Source: Chryseobacterium sp. ZHDP1 (GTDB taxonomy: Bacteria; Bacteroidota; Bacteroidia; Flavobacteriales; Weeksellaceae). From it: 64,000 nt of DNA. The notes under the pieces are model-generated. The model had not been told where the DNA came from. It ran no database searches and was given only the letters and a program-made list of their open reading frames with translations. The position numbers were made by a program, and so were the translations under genes. Positions 34,387-42,371 of this stretch are shown here, piece by piece. Every line of letters starts with the position of its first letter. The first letter of the stretch is position 1. The DNA is taken from positions 4,216,001-4,280,000 of the forward strand of contig NZ_CP075682.1 in assembly GCF_018603435.1 (NCBI RefSeq). The letters are read 5' to 3'.

Positions 34387-35838
34387 ATGAAAAAATTATT
34401 CATCAACATAGCTTTGGTTGCTTCACTTTTTATTTTCAATTCTTGCGACAGAAATTTTGAAGAAATCAACACAGATACCAGTAAAATTCTCAATCCGTCT
34501 GTAGGAAGCCTTCTGGCTCCCATTCAGTACGAAATGGCAAACTACGGTTACAGCAGAGCCAATGATTTCACTTTCGATATCATGCAGATCGGTCTGGATT
34601 TTCCGAATGAAGGAAATACGTACAGCAGATATTATATGACGGAAGGAAGCGGAAACGGTGTCTGGAATACCTCTTACAAATGGCTGAAGCAGGTAAATGA
34701 CCTGAGAACTTTTGCCAAAAAAGAGCAGAACAACAATTATCTGGCGATTTCCATGGTCTTGAATGCGTGGATCTACTCCAATCTTACCGATGCTTTCGGA
34801 GATGTGCCTTTTTCTGAAGCGGTAAAAATCGATCAGGGAATCATTACCCCGAAATACGACAGCCAGAAAGATATTTACATTCAGCTTTTAAATGATCTTA
34901 AAACAGCAAACAGCTTATTCGATACTACCAAAACATTAACGGAAACTGATCTTTTCTATAATGCCAATAATAACGTGACTGGAATCGTTAACTGGAAAAA
35001 GTTCTGTAATTCTTTATCACTAAGATTGTTAACAAGAATTCTTAAAAGAAACGGAGAAGTAAATGTTCATGAAAGAATTCAGGAAATTGTAAGCAATCCT
35101 ACCACATATCCTATTTTCCAGAACAATACAGACAGCGCTTTATTAACGATTTCCGGAATTTCACCTTACCTTCCGCCGATCGCAAGACCGCAGGATTTTA
35201 CGGCGTACCGTGCCGCAGGAGAATTTTTTGTGAATGCCATGAAAAACAATAATGATCCGAGAATGAGCATGTTCTTCACACAGGCAAAAGATCTGGCAAC
35301 GAATGCAAACATCGGTTACAAAGGTGCTCCTTCAGGATATGCTTTGGGAAGTGCTTTCAATTATCAGCCTTCGAATTTCAACCAGAATCTGGCAAAAGCG
35401 CCATTGAAAGATTTAATCATGACCTATTCTGAGGTTCAGTTTATCCTTGCAGAGCTTTCTTTCAAAGGAATTATTACAGGAAATACCCAGACTTATTATG
35501 AAAACGGAGTAAAATCGATTATTGAACAATGGGGAGCGACCGTTCCTGCCAATTATTTTACCAATGCTAATGTGGCTTACAACGGAACTTTTGAAAGAAT
35601 TATGCTTCAGAAATACATTTCTCTGTTTTTTGTAGATCATCAGCAATGGTACGAATGCAGGAGAACAGGATTCCCGGTTTTACCGAACAACGGCGGGCTT
35701 CAGAACAACGGACAGATGCCGGTAAGATTTATGTATCCTACCCAGACCAAAGTAATGAACACAGCTAATTACAATGCAGCAGTTCAGGCAATGGGTGGAG
35801 ACAATATCAATGTTAAAATGTGGTGGAATAAACCATAA
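34387..35838 (+). CDS. SusD/RagB-family nutrient-binding lipoprotein (SusD-like_2 type)
   Basis: 483 residues. Lipobox Phe-Asn-Ser-Cys at about 17-20 and an N-terminal Phe-Glu-Glu-Ile-Asn-Thr-Asp motif typical of SusD-like_2 proteins. TPR-like helices include Tyr-Leu-Ala-Ile-Ser-Met-Val-Leu-Asn-Ala-Trp, Leu-Thr-Asp-Ala-Phe-Gly-Asp-Val-Pro-Phe-Ser-Glu-Ala and a late Ala-Glu-Leu-Ser-Phe-Lys-Gly. It caps the SusC barrel on the cell surface. Translated 10 bases after the susC-like gene. Confidence 0.95.
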   Translation: MKKLFINIALVASLFIFNSCDRNFEEINTDTSKILNPSVGSLLAPIQYEMANYGYSRANDFTFDIMQIGLDFPNEGNTYSRYYMTEGSGNGVWNTSYKWLKQVNDLRTFAKKEQNNNYLAISMVLNAWIYSNLTDAFGDVPFSEAVKIDQGIITPKYDSQKDIYIQLLNDLKTANSLFDTTKTLTETDLFYNANNNVTGIVNWKKFCNSLSLRLLTRILKRNGEVNVHERIQEIVSNPTTYPIFQNNTDSALLTISGISPYLPPIARPQDFTAYRAAGEFFVNAMKNNNDPRMSMFFTQAKDLATNANIGYKGAPSGYALGSAFNYQPSNFNQNLAKAPLKDLIMTYSEVQFILAELSFKGIITGNTQTYYENGVKSIIEQWGATVPANYFTNANVAYNGTFERIMLQKYISLFFVDHQQWYECRRTGFPVLPNNGGLQNNGQMPVRFMYPTQTKVMNTANYNAAVQAMGGDNINVKMWWNKP

Positions 35839-35851
35839 ACTTATCCGCAGG

Positions 35852-35873
35852 ATCGGGCTTTAGCCCGATTTTT
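35852..35873 (+). terminator. Terminator after the susD-like gene
   Basis: ATCGGGCT pairs with AGCCCGAT, followed by TTTT. Confidence 0.88.
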
Positions 35874-35888
35874 AGAAAAATAATCAGA

Positions 35889-35902
35889 TTGGCTTTAGCC
35901 AA
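35889..35902. repeat. Second GGCTTTAGCC-type hairpin
   Basis: TTGGC-TTTA-GCCAA lies 20 bases after the terminator hairpin and shares its CTTTAGCC core. The two form tandem palindromes just before the phosphoesterase gene. Confidence 0.6.
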
Positions 35903-35926
35903 AACTTACATTCAAATATTATTACA

Positions 35927-37510
35927 ATGAATATAAAATTTTTAATGCCTTGTCTTTTAATTTCAGCAATGGCATTTTCACAGGCTTCTGTTTCGGGATA
36001 TGTGTACGAAGACAGCAACAAAAACCTGAAGAAGGAAAACAAAGAAAAAGGAATTGAAGGAGTGGGGGTTTCCAACGGAGCTCAGGTTGTGTTAACCGAT
36101 AAAAACGGAAGATACAGTCTTCCTGTTCAGGACGGACAGACCATTTTTGTTATCAAACCTTCCGGTTATATGACTCCTCTAAATGCAAACAATCTTCCTC
36201 AGTATTATTATCAGTACAAGCCAAAAGGTTCTCCTACAGATTTTAAATACAAAGGTTCTGCGCCTACAGGCGAGCTTCCGAAAGAAATTAATTTTGCCTT
36301 AAATAAACAGAATGAAAGCAAAAATTTTGATATTCTGGTTTTCGGAGATCCGCAGCCTTACACGGAAAAACAATTGGATTATTTTAAAAGAGCCATTGTA
36401 AATGAAGTAAAAAGCACGAAGAAAAATGCGGTGTTAGGAATCAGTCTCGGAGATTTGGTAGGAGATAATTTGAGCCTGCAAAAACCTTACGCAGATGTGA
36501 TGAAAGAAATCGGACTTCCTTGGTATAACGTGATGGGAAATCATGACATGAATTACGAAGCGAAAGAAGATATGCTTTCCGATGAGACTTTTGAATCCAA
36601 TTTCGGACCAGCAAATTATTCCTTCAATTACGGAAATGTGCATTTTATTATTCTGGATGATATTTTGTATCCCGATCCGCGCGACGGAAAAGGATATTGG
36701 GGAGGTTTCCGTGAAGACCAGATGCAGTTTATCGAAAACGATCTGAAGCTGGTGGATAAAAATAAACTGATCGTTGTTTCTTTCCATATTCCTCTGGAGC
36801 ATAAAAATGAAGACAACTTCAGAAATGCAGACCGCCAGAAATTGTTTGATCAACTTGCTCCGTTTAAAAATGCTTTGTTGCTTTCGGCGCACACTCATAT
36901 TCAGCAACAGCTTTTTTACGGGAAAACAGCAGGATGGAACGGTTCTAAAGATCTTCACGAATACAATGTAGGAACAACCTGCGGCGACTGGTGGTCCGGA
37001 ACTTCGGATGATTTGGGATTGCCGACTTCCACGATGAGAGACGGAACAGCAAAAGGATATTCTTTCATCAGCTTTAACGATAACGAATACAAAGTAAAAT
37101 ATAAAACTGCCGGAAAACCGGAAGATTATCAGATCAATTTATATGTTCCGAAAGTAGTTCCTTTCCCTTCAAAAACGTCTGCTAAAGTTCTGGCAAACTT
37201 CTTTATGGGAAGCAAAAAAGACAAGGTAGAATACAGAATTGATGGCGATAAATGGGAAGAAATGCAGTATGATGAGACTGTAGACCCAAGTTTTGCGATG
37301 TCCGTTTTCAAATGGGACACCACGCAGAATATTTTCCCCGGAAGAAGACCTTCCAATCCGGAAGCTTCAAAGCATATCTGGACTGGAGATTTCCCGAAAA
37401 AACTTGCTTTGGGAAAACATAAGGTTGAGGTAAGAGCAACGGATATGTACGGAAACCAGTTCTCTGCAACAGAAGAATTTGACGTTCAGAACCAGATTAT
37501 AATTCCATAA
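35927..37510 (+). CDS. Exported calcineurin-like phosphoesterase
   Basis: 527 residues with a signal peptide (about 1-20). Three parts: an N-terminal beta-sandwich (about 21-100, MetallophosN-like, Gly-Tyr-Val-Tyr-Glu-Asp), the metallophosphoesterase core (about 125-330), and a C-terminal beta domain of the MetallophosC kind (about 350-525). Core motifs: Phe-Gly-Asp-Pro-Gln, Ser-Leu-Gly-Asp-Leu-Val-Gly-Asp, Met-Gly-Asn-His-Asp, Phe-His-Ile-Pro, and Ser-Ala-His-Thr-His. The enzyme is expected to cleave phosphomono- or diesters in the periplasm or outside the cell. It sits after SusCD and GDPD, which fits phosphate or phosphodiester scavenging. Confidence 0.92.
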   Translation: MNIKFLMPCLLISAMAFSQASVSGYVYEDSNKNLKKENKEKGIEGVGVSNGAQVVLTDKNGRYSLPVQDGQTIFVIKPSGYMTPLNANNLPQYYYQYKPKGSPTDFKYKGSAPTGELPKEINFALNKQNESKNFDILVFGDPQPYTEKQLDYFKRAIVNEVKSTKKNAVLGISLGDLVGDNLSLQKPYADVMKEIGLPWYNVMGNHDMNYEAKEDMLSDETFESNFGPANYSFNYGNVHFIILDDILYPDPRDGKGYWGGFREDQMQFIENDLKLVDKNKLIVVSFHIPLEHKNEDNFRNADRQKLFDQLAPFKNALLLSAHTHIQQQLFYGKTAGWNGSKDLHEYNVGTTCGDWWSGTSDDLGLPTSTMRDGTAKGYSFISFNDNEYKVKYKTAGKPEDYQINLYVPKVVPFPSKTSAKVLANFFMGSKKDKVEYRIDGDKWEEMQYDETVDPSFAMSVFKWDTTQNIFPGRRPSNPEASKHIWTGDFPKKLALGKHKVEVRATDMYGNQFSATEEFDVQNQIIIP

Positions 37511-37538
37511 TTTTCATTTATTACTATACTTTCAAAGG

Positions 37539-37567
37539 AACCGGCTCTATTTTGGAGTCGGTTTTGC
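37539..37567 (+). terminator. Terminator after the phosphoesterase gene
   Basis: AACCGGCTCT and GGAGTCGGTT pair with two G-U pairs; TTTGCTTT follows. Confidence 0.8.
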
Positions 37568-37632
37568 TTTAAACATAAGCGGTTATTTTTAAATTAATCA
37601 TAATACGGATTTTTAGCTCGGCTAATGTTTCG

Positions 37633-37640
37633 TAAATTTG
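37633..37640 (+). promoter_or_regulatory. -7 promoter element TAAATTTG
   Basis: TANNTTTG match 27 bases before the dehydrogenase ATG. Confidence 0.55.
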
Positions 37641-37667
37641 CATCAACGAATAAAAAATTCTTTAAAA

Positions 37668-38381
37668 ATGAATATAAACGGAAAAAATGCCATCGTTACA
37701 GGAGGCGGAAGAGGATTGGGAAAAGCAGTTGCTTTAGCTTTGGCAAATGAAGGAGTAAACGTAGCCATTACGGGAAGAAATGAAGAAAACCTTAAAATGG
37801 TAGTCGATGAAATCCAGAAACTGGGAGTAAAATCGGCTTACGCAGTTTTCAGTATTGATAATGAAATCCATGTGAAAGCAGGAATCGAATCTATTGCGGA
37901 GCAGTTAGGAGGTGTTGATATTTTAATTAACAACGCGGGGATCGGAGATTTCGGTTCTATCGAAGAAATGCCTTCCGAAACCTGGGAACAGGTGATTAAA
38001 ACCAATCTTTTCGGGGTATATTATGCAGCAAAAGCAGTTTATTCTTTCATGAAAGAAAAAGGAGAGGGAGATATTGTAAACGTTGCGTCTACAGCAGGTC
38101 TGAAAGGCGGACCGAATATGTCGGCTTACGCAGCCTCAAAAGCAGCGGTAGTTTCCCTGTCTCAGTCGATGATGGCAGAATGGAGAAAACAGAATATTCG
38201 TGTGATTACCTTAACACCGAGCACGATTGCTTCAGATATGTCGATTCAGGGCGGTTTAACAGATGGAAATCCTGATAAAGTTCTTCAGCCGGAAGATTTT
38301 GCAGAATGGGTAAGAGATATTTTAAAAATGAACAGAAGAGCGTTGATCGCAAACGGTTCTATTTTCTCTACCAATCCTTAA
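37668..38381 (+). CDS. Short-chain dehydrogenase/reductase, FabG-like
   Basis: 237 residues from the ATG at 37668. An upstream Met 10 codons earlier lacks homology support. Cofactor motif Gly-Gly-Gly-Arg-Gly-Leu-Gly (about 13-19), Asn-Asn-Ala-Gly (about 90-93), catalytic Ser near 140 in Val-Ala-Ser-Thr-Ala-Gly and Tyr-Ala-Ala-Ser-Lys (about 153-157). The Thr-Gly-Arg-Asn after strand 2 suggests NADP(H) preference. It is likely a 3-ketoacyl-ACP reductase-like enzyme, but a stand-alone copy need not be the main FabG. Own promoter and terminator. Confidence 0.88.
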   Translation: MNINGKNAIVTGGGRGLGKAVALALANEGVNVAITGRNEENLKMVVDEIQKLGVKSAYAVFSIDNEIHVKAGIESIAEQLGGVDILINNAGIGDFGSIEEMPSETWEQVIKTNLFGVYYAAKAVYSFMKEKGEGDIVNVASTAGLKGGPNMSAYAASKAAVVSLSQSMMAEWRKQNIRVITLTPSTIASDMSIQGGLTDGNPDKVLQPEDFAEWVRDILKMNRRALIANGSIFSTNP

Positions 38382-38451
38382 TTGATTTAAAGTTTAAAGT
38401 TTAAAGTTTTGAGTTCTGGATTTTGTCAGACTCAAGATATAAAGCAATCAT

Positions 38452-38477
38452 AAAAGCGGACTTCGGTTCGCTTTTTT
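38452..38477 (+). terminator. Terminator after the dehydrogenase gene
   Basis: AAAAGCGGA, loop CTTCGG, TTCGCTTTT with one G-U pair and a T-run. Confidence 0.85.
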
Positions 38478-38483
38478 TCTGCA

Positions 38484-38598
38484 GGAAATCTTTCATTCTG
38501 AGCTGGAACGAAGTGAAAGTGAAGCATCTCTAATCAATAAACAATAGATTTTTCTTCTGTAAGAAGTCGAGATTCTTCCTTCGTCCGAATGACAAAGA
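38484..38598. repeat. Palindromic repeat with GAAGAATC/GATTCTTC-type ends
   Basis: The element starts with a CATTCTGAGC string and ends GAGATTCTTCCTTCGTCCGA then ATGACAAA. The two ends are roughly reverse complements. A half-copy lies at 39067-39101 and another copy at 41233-41300. No gene. Confidence 0.6.
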
Positions 38599-38805
38599 AA
38601 ACCATTAAGATCATTTAAGCAGTTAAGAAAGATTAAGAATTTGCAGTCAAACTGAAGGATACCCTAAAAATTAATTAGGGTGTAGTAAAAAACTCTTTGT
38701 GTGCTTGGTTAAGTGGAACGCCTTAGCGAACTTAAAAATATGCAGTAAGTTTAAAAAAAAATCTTCGCGGACTTTGCGTTAAAAACAAAACTAATCGCGT
38801 TTAAA
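38597..38805. repeat. Long direct repeat, copy 1
   Basis: Begins AACCATTAAGATCATTTAAG, runs through AATTAGGGTGTAGTAAAAAA and CGCCTTAGCGAACTTAAAAA, and ends with AATCTTCGCGGACTTTGCG and ACAAAACTAATCGCG. It shares most of its sequence with copies 2 and 3. No frame is conserved among copies, so it is not coding. Confidence 0.8.
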
Positions 38806-39045
38806 AAGAAAACCATTAAGAGAATTTAAGCAGTTAAGAAGAATTAAGAATTTTGCAGGCAAACTGAAAAATAAGCTTAAAAAATAATTAGGGTGTAGTA
38901 AAAAACTCTTTGTGTGCTTGGTTAAGTGAAATCGAAGATTCGACGTAGTCAAACGCCTTAGTGAACTTAAAAATACCCAGTAAGTTTTGAAAGAAAAATC
39001 TTCGCGGACTTTGTGTTAAAAACAAAACTAATCGCGTTAAAAATA
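38806..39045. repeat. Long direct repeat, copy 2
   Basis: Same order of blocks as copy 1 (ACCATTAAGA, AATTAGGGTGTAGTAAAAAA, GCCTTAGTGAACTTAAAAA, CTTCGCGGACTTTGTG, ACAAAACTAATCGCG). It carries an insertion after GGTTAAGTG that reads AAATCGAAGATTCGACGTAG. Directly abuts copy 1. Confidence 0.8.
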
Positions 39046-39066
39046 AGAACAGCAATATTCCAGAAA

Positions 39067-39101
39067 TAAAAAATAGAGATTCTTCCTTCGTCAGAATGAC
39101 A
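39067..39101. repeat. Half of the GATTCTTC palindrome
   Basis: GAGATTCTTCCTTCGTCAGA then ATGACAAA, nearly identical to the right end of the element at 38484-38598. Confidence 0.6.
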
Positions 39102-39185
39102 AACTAAGCGTATTACCTTCGCTGAGTGAAACGCCCTTGCGAACGAAAAATGTTTTCAATAATTTCAATAAACCTTTGCGTCTAT

Positions 39186-39390
39186 TGCGTTTAAAAAGAA
39201 ACCATTAAGAGAATTTAAGCAGTTAAGAAGAATTAAGAATTTGCAGGCAAACTGAAGGATAAGTTAAAAAAATGCTTTGCGTGCTTATTTAAGTGGAACG
39301 CCTTAGCGAACTTAAAAATATCCAGTAAGTTTTTAAAAGAAAATCTTCGCGGACTTTGCGTTAAAAACAAAACTAATCGCTTAAAAACAA
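39186..39390. repeat. Long direct repeat, copy 3
   Basis: ACCATTAAGAGAATTTAAGC at the start, then TTTGCAGGCAAACTGAAGGA, CGCCTTAGCGAACTTAAAAA and CTTCGCGGACTTTGCG. The AATTAGGGTGTAG block of copies 1 and 2 is deleted here. The copy ends ~60 bases before prmA. Confidence 0.8.
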
Positions 39391-39426
39391 AACCAGCAAT
39401 ATTCCAATAAATCAAAAAAGTAGTTT

Positions 39427-39434
39427 TATTTTTG
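39427..39434 (+). promoter_or_regulatory. -7 promoter element TATTTTTG of prmA
   Basis: TANNTTTG match 16 bases before the prmA ATG. Confidence 0.5.
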
Positions 39435-39449
39435 CAACAAATTATTCAC

Positions 39450-40277
39450 ATGCAAAATTATTTAGAATTCGATTTCAAAATTACACCGCTTCAGCCGTGG
39501 AACGAAATATTAATGGCAGAACTTATTGAGATAGGTTTCGACAGTTTTACGGAAGAAATCAATGGTATTTTAGGATATATTCAGAAAGATTTATTTAATG
39601 AAGAAGAGCTGAAAGCGTTACCGCTTTTTCAGAATGAAGAGGTAAAAATTGAATATACTTTTAAGGAAATGCCGAACATCAACTGGAATGAAGAGTGGGA
39701 AAAGAACTTTGAGCCGATTAATATTGATGATAAAGTGCTGATCAGAGCAGAATTCCATGAATCAGTTCCGGGAATGCACGAAATTGTTATTCAGCCGAAA
39801 ATGTCTTTCGGAACAGGGCATCATCCGACAACGCATCTGATGATCCAGCAGATGATGGATATTGATTTTAACGATAAAAAAGTTTTGGATATGGGTTGTG
39901 GAACGTCGGTTCTGGCAATTTATGCAAAACAGATCGGAGCTGGAGAAACCAAAGCGATTGATATTGATGAATGGTCGGTGGAAAACTCCAAAGAAAATGC
40001 AGTAAGAAATAATGTGGAACTGGATATTGAACTGGGAACTGCGGAAAATTTAGGCAAAGAACATTACGATATTATTTTGGCAAACATCAATAGAAATATT
40101 TTAATTTCAGACATTCCGACGTATGTTTCTGTACTAAATGAAGGTGGAAAATTACTGCTTTCCGGATTGTGTTTCTTCGATGTGGATGATATTCTTGAAG
40201 TGTGTAAAGAAAACGGTTTAACGCTTACAAAAAAACTTCAGAGAGAAGAGTGGGTAAGTTTGCTGCTTGAAAAATAA
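39450..40277 (+). CDS. prmA: Ribosomal protein L11 methyltransferase
   Basis: 275 residues from the ATG at 39450. The N-terminal substrate domain (about 1-95) contains Asn-Trp-Asn-Glu-Glu-Trp-Glu-Lys-Asn-Phe. The class I SAM domain has Phe-Gly-Thr-Gly-His-His-Pro-Thr-Thr, Asp-Met-Gly-Cys-Gly-Thr-Ser-Val-Leu (SAM motif I, about 149-157), an acidic Ile-Asp-Ile-Asp-Glu and Ala-Asn-Ile-Asn-Arg-Asn-Ile-Leu as motif IV. It methylates lysines and the N-terminus of ribosomal protein L11. A core gene next to a repeat-rich gap. Confidence 0.96.
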   Translation: MQNYLEFDFKITPLQPWNEILMAELIEIGFDSFTEEINGILGYIQKDLFNEEELKALPLFQNEEVKIEYTFKEMPNINWNEEWEKNFEPINIDDKVLIRAEFHESVPGMHEIVIQPKMSFGTGHHPTTHLMIQQMMDIDFNDKKVLDMGCGTSVLAIYAKQIGAGETKAIDIDEWSVENSKENAVRNNVELDIELGTAENLGKEHYDIILANINRNILISDIPTYVSVLNEGGKLLLSGLCFFDVDDILEVCKENGLTLTKKLQREEWVSLLLEK

Positions 40278-40348
40278 ATAATCACATTTTTCACTTAGCC
40301 TAAACCTCAATCTTAACTTAGTCTTAACCTCAGTTTTAGCCAAATCTA

Positions 40349-41191
40349 ATGAAAACCTTTTTCACCATTCTGTTTGTATTCATTGTTCAGATTTTCTCTG
40401 CGCAGGAAGATGATTATGCATATGCAAACGGAGTTTTCGATTTTGAAGAAAATAAAACACAGAAAATATTCACGGACTGGACGAGAATCAGACAGTCTCC
40501 GAATGTCAGTTCTCCGGTTTTGGATTCTCTTCAGAGCAATCAGCAGATTTTAATTGTTAAAAAAGACGAAACGATCCTGAAATTGGGCGAAAGAAGAGCG
40601 AACTGGTATAAAATTTCTTACCAGAAAGGGGATACAACTTCCGAAGGTTATGTTTGGGGCGGAAATCTGGCAGTTGGTTATAGAAATAAGAATGGCTACG
40701 ATTTTCTTTTCGGTCTCACCAAAACATTAGCGAAGAAAGATCCCGGCTTTAACGCAACTGTTCAGCAGAATTACGCTTCTGTAAAAGTTATGGAAGGAAA
40801 TACGCTGATTGATGAGGTTTCTTTTGAAACAGGTTCGGGAGAAAGTTTAAGCTACGGAAGTTTTGCAACGGAAAGTAATCATAAGCTTAAAAACGTTGAA
40901 CTGACTTTAAAAGCCACTGTTTCGGGCGAAGCCTGTGGGATTCCTAGTTATGACCAATATATTTTGTTTAGAAATAAAAAGCTGATTACTTTACCTCAGT
41001 TAATGAGTGTTGGTGATGCCGATGTTTATTACCATTCTGAAGAATTTGTTTTCCCGAATGACAAAGGCGGAATTCCCAATGCTTTCATCTTTAAAATGGA
41101 AGAAATGGAAAAGGATGAAAAAGACCGTGAAAAGAAGAAAAAAGCTACTAAAACCTACGTCTGGGACGGAAGTTCTTATCGCTTGAAGTAA
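40349..41191 (+). CDS. Exported protein with bacterial SH3-like domain
   Basis: 280 residues with a signal peptide (about 1-18). An SH3b-like segment (about 42-115) has Arg-Ile-Arg-Gln-Ser-Pro-Asn-Val-Ser-Ser-Pro-Val-Leu, then Trp-Tyr-Lys-Ile-Ser-Tyr and Glu-Gly-Tyr-Val-Trp-Gly-Gly-Asn-Leu, as in cell-wall SH3 domains. A second beta-rich part (about 130-250) and a highly charged Glu/Lys tail follow. No catalytic domain is visible, so it is a binding or scaffold protein in the periplasm. Function unknown. Confidence 0.75.
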   Translation: MKTFFTILFVFIVQIFSAQEDDYAYANGVFDFEENKTQKIFTDWTRIRQSPNVSSPVLDSLQSNQQILIVKKDETILKLGERRANWYKISYQKGDTTSEGYVWGGNLAVGYRNKNGYDFLFGLTKTLAKKDPGFNATVQQNYASVKVMEGNTLIDEVSFETGSGESLSYGSFATESNHKLKNVELTLKATVSGEACGIPSYDQYILFRNKKLITLPQLMSVGDADVYYHSEEFVFPNDKGGIPNAFIFKMEEMEKDEKDREKKKKATKTYVWDGSSYRLK

Positions 41192-41209
41192 AGTCAAATA
41201 GGTTGTCTC

Positions 41210-41232
41210 AAAAGTCAAACTATTTGACTTTT
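41210..41232 (+). terminator. Terminator after the SH3-domain gene
   Basis: AAAAGTCAAA-CTA-TTTGACTTTT, perfect 10-bp stem, 18 bases after the stop codon. Confidence 0.85.
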
Positions 41233-41300
41233 GTCATTCTGAGAGCAGCGAAGAATCTCTAAAAATCAAATAATTAAGATTCTTCACTATATTCAGAACC
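41233..41300. repeat. GAAGAATC/GATTCTTC palindromic repeat
   Basis: GTCATTCTGAGAGCAGCGAA and GAATCTC on the left face AAGATTCTTCACT on the right. Related to the elements at 38484-38598 and 39067-39101. Confidence 0.6.
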
Positions 41301-41304
41301 TACT

Positions 41305-41550
41305 TTATTTGTTTAAGGTTATAATGTAACTGTAAGCTATTTTTAATCTCTCATTGCAATATTCCATAATTATTTTTTCTTCTTTTTCATAAAAAGAAGG
41401 AAATAATAATTTGCAAATTTGTATAGATTCCCATATAATTTTTAAAACTCTTGAGAAAGTAATTGCTTTTTGTCTTTTTTTTAAATTATTTTCCTTTATA
41501 AGTTTTTGTATTCTTTGTTCTACATAAAGTTTTACTTTTTTCTTTGTCAT
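41305..41550 (-). CDS. Small hypothetical protein
   Basis: 81 residues, very basic (Met-Thr-Lys-Lys-Lys-Val-Lys start), mostly helical, with one slightly hydrophobic central stretch and two Cys. No family recognised. It stands alone at the edge of an accessory zone and has an AT-rich upstream. Coding is plausible but not certain. Confidence 0.45.
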   Translation of the reverse strand: MTKKKVKLYVEQRIQKLIKENNLKKRQKAITFSRVLKIIWESIQICKLLFPSFYEKEEKIIMEYCNERLKIAYSYIITLNK

Positions 41551-41679
41551 AAATTTATTTTATTTATTTCACAAAGATTTAGCTTTTAATTTATTGTCTA
41601 TCAGAGTGAACTGAAAAAAATAAAAATATAATTATCAATTTATAGTGTGATGCTAAGAAATTATAATAAGGTGCAAATT

Positions 41680-41715
41680 AAAAGAGGGCTGAAATAGATC
41701 AGTCCTCTTTTGTTT
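41680..41715. terminator. Terminator hairpin in a gene-poor gap
   Basis: AAAAGAGGGCTGA, loop AATAGA, TCAGTCCTCTTTT then GTTTTT. It lies in the 270-base gap between two minus-strand genes; the A-run before it makes it usable on the minus strand for the HTH cassette. Nothing else is seen in the gap. Confidence 0.75.
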
Positions 41716-41820
41716 TTAATTGCAACTTTTAGGTTGAATTAATGTGTCCTGTTGTTTCAAAAATCATGTATTAGTCAACAAATCAGGACGCTGTTATATA
41801 TGAAGTGTTTTTTTTATTTT

Positions 41821-42153
41821 TTATCGGATGAAATTTATTTCCTTGATTTTTTTCCATTTTGTAACGGTATTCCTGCTCATTTTAAAATGACTGGCAAGCT
41901 GGGTATTGTTGAGGTTGTTCTTTTTTTGATATTCAAGAATCTCAGATATTGTTTTTTTGTCGTAGGAACGGTATTGCTGATTAAAAGCTTCATTGTTCTT
42001 ACCGAATATAAGCTCATTCAGTCTTATAATGTCTACAAAAGACAGATGTTTTTTGGAAAGCAGCTTTGTGCATTTTTCCTTTTTCTCGGGATATTTTTCA
42101 GACAACAGATCATTGTAAATTCTTTTATAATTCGGTTTTTTTAATTCTTTCAT
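41821..42153 (-). CDS. Helix-turn-helix cassette protein C
   Basis: 110 residues. The N-terminal half is basic and helical (Tyr-Lys-Arg-Ile-Tyr-Asn-Asp-Leu-Leu and Lys-Lys-Cys-Thr-Lys-Leu-Leu-Ser-Lys-Lys). The C-terminal ~45 residues form a transposase-like HTH: Lys-Thr-Ile-Ser-Glu-Ile-Leu-Glu-Tyr and Asn-Thr-Gln-Leu-Ala-Ser-His-Phe-Lys-Met-Ser-Arg-Asn-Thr-Val-Thr-Lys-Trp-Lys. There is no DDE domain, so it is not a transposase by itself. It overlaps the preceding gene by 29 bases. Triplets like this one recur in Chryseobacterium genomes. Confidence 0.75.
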   Translation of the reverse strand: MKELKKPNYKRIYNDLLSEKYPEKKEKCTKLLSKKHLSFVDIIRLNELIFGKNNEAFNQQYRSYDKKTISEILEYQKKNNLNNTQLASHFKMSRNTVTKWKKIKEINFIR

Positions 42154-42367
42154 ACCAATAATAATATCTTTCTACTGTAAAACTTACCTTTTCATTTTCA
42201 AAATACACATACAGAACTTTCTTCATTATTTTTTTTCTTTCGATATAAATCCACAGATCTTCTTCAGAATATTCTGCGTCTTTTTCTCCTAAAATATGAA
42301 TGATTTCCTGTTTGCTTTTTCCTTTCAGCTGAGACCGGGTTATATTTTCCGTCTTTTTATTTTCCAT
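42125..42367 (-). CDS. Small cassette protein B with BamE-like motif
   Basis: 80 residues from the ATG at 42365-42367. A Met 16 codons earlier would overlap the upstream gene further. It has Gly-Lys-Ser-Lys-Gln-Glu-Ile-Ile-His-Ile-Leu-Gly-Glu-Lys, then Trp-Ile-Tyr and Val-Leu-Tyr-Val-Tyr-Phe-Glu-Asn-Glu-Lys-Val, which resembles the core of the SmpA/BamE-like fold but without a signal peptide. It is cytoplasmic. It sits between two HTH genes with overlaps or near-overlaps on both sides, so the three are one operon. Function unknown. Confidence 0.65.
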   Translation of the reverse strand: MENKKTENITRSQLKGKSKQEIIHILGEKDAEYSEEDLWIYIERKKIMKKVLYVYFENEKVSFTVERYYYWYERIKKTEL

Positions 42368-42371
42368 TTTT

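Noticed and set aside
38597..39390. CRISPR array
   Set aside because: The repeat units are ~200 bases, abut or vary in spacing, and have internal indels; there are no short regular repeats with unique spacers and no cas genes.
39233..39415. 60-codon frame in the repeat region
   Set aside because: It falls in a direct-repeat copy and the frame is not kept in the other copies.
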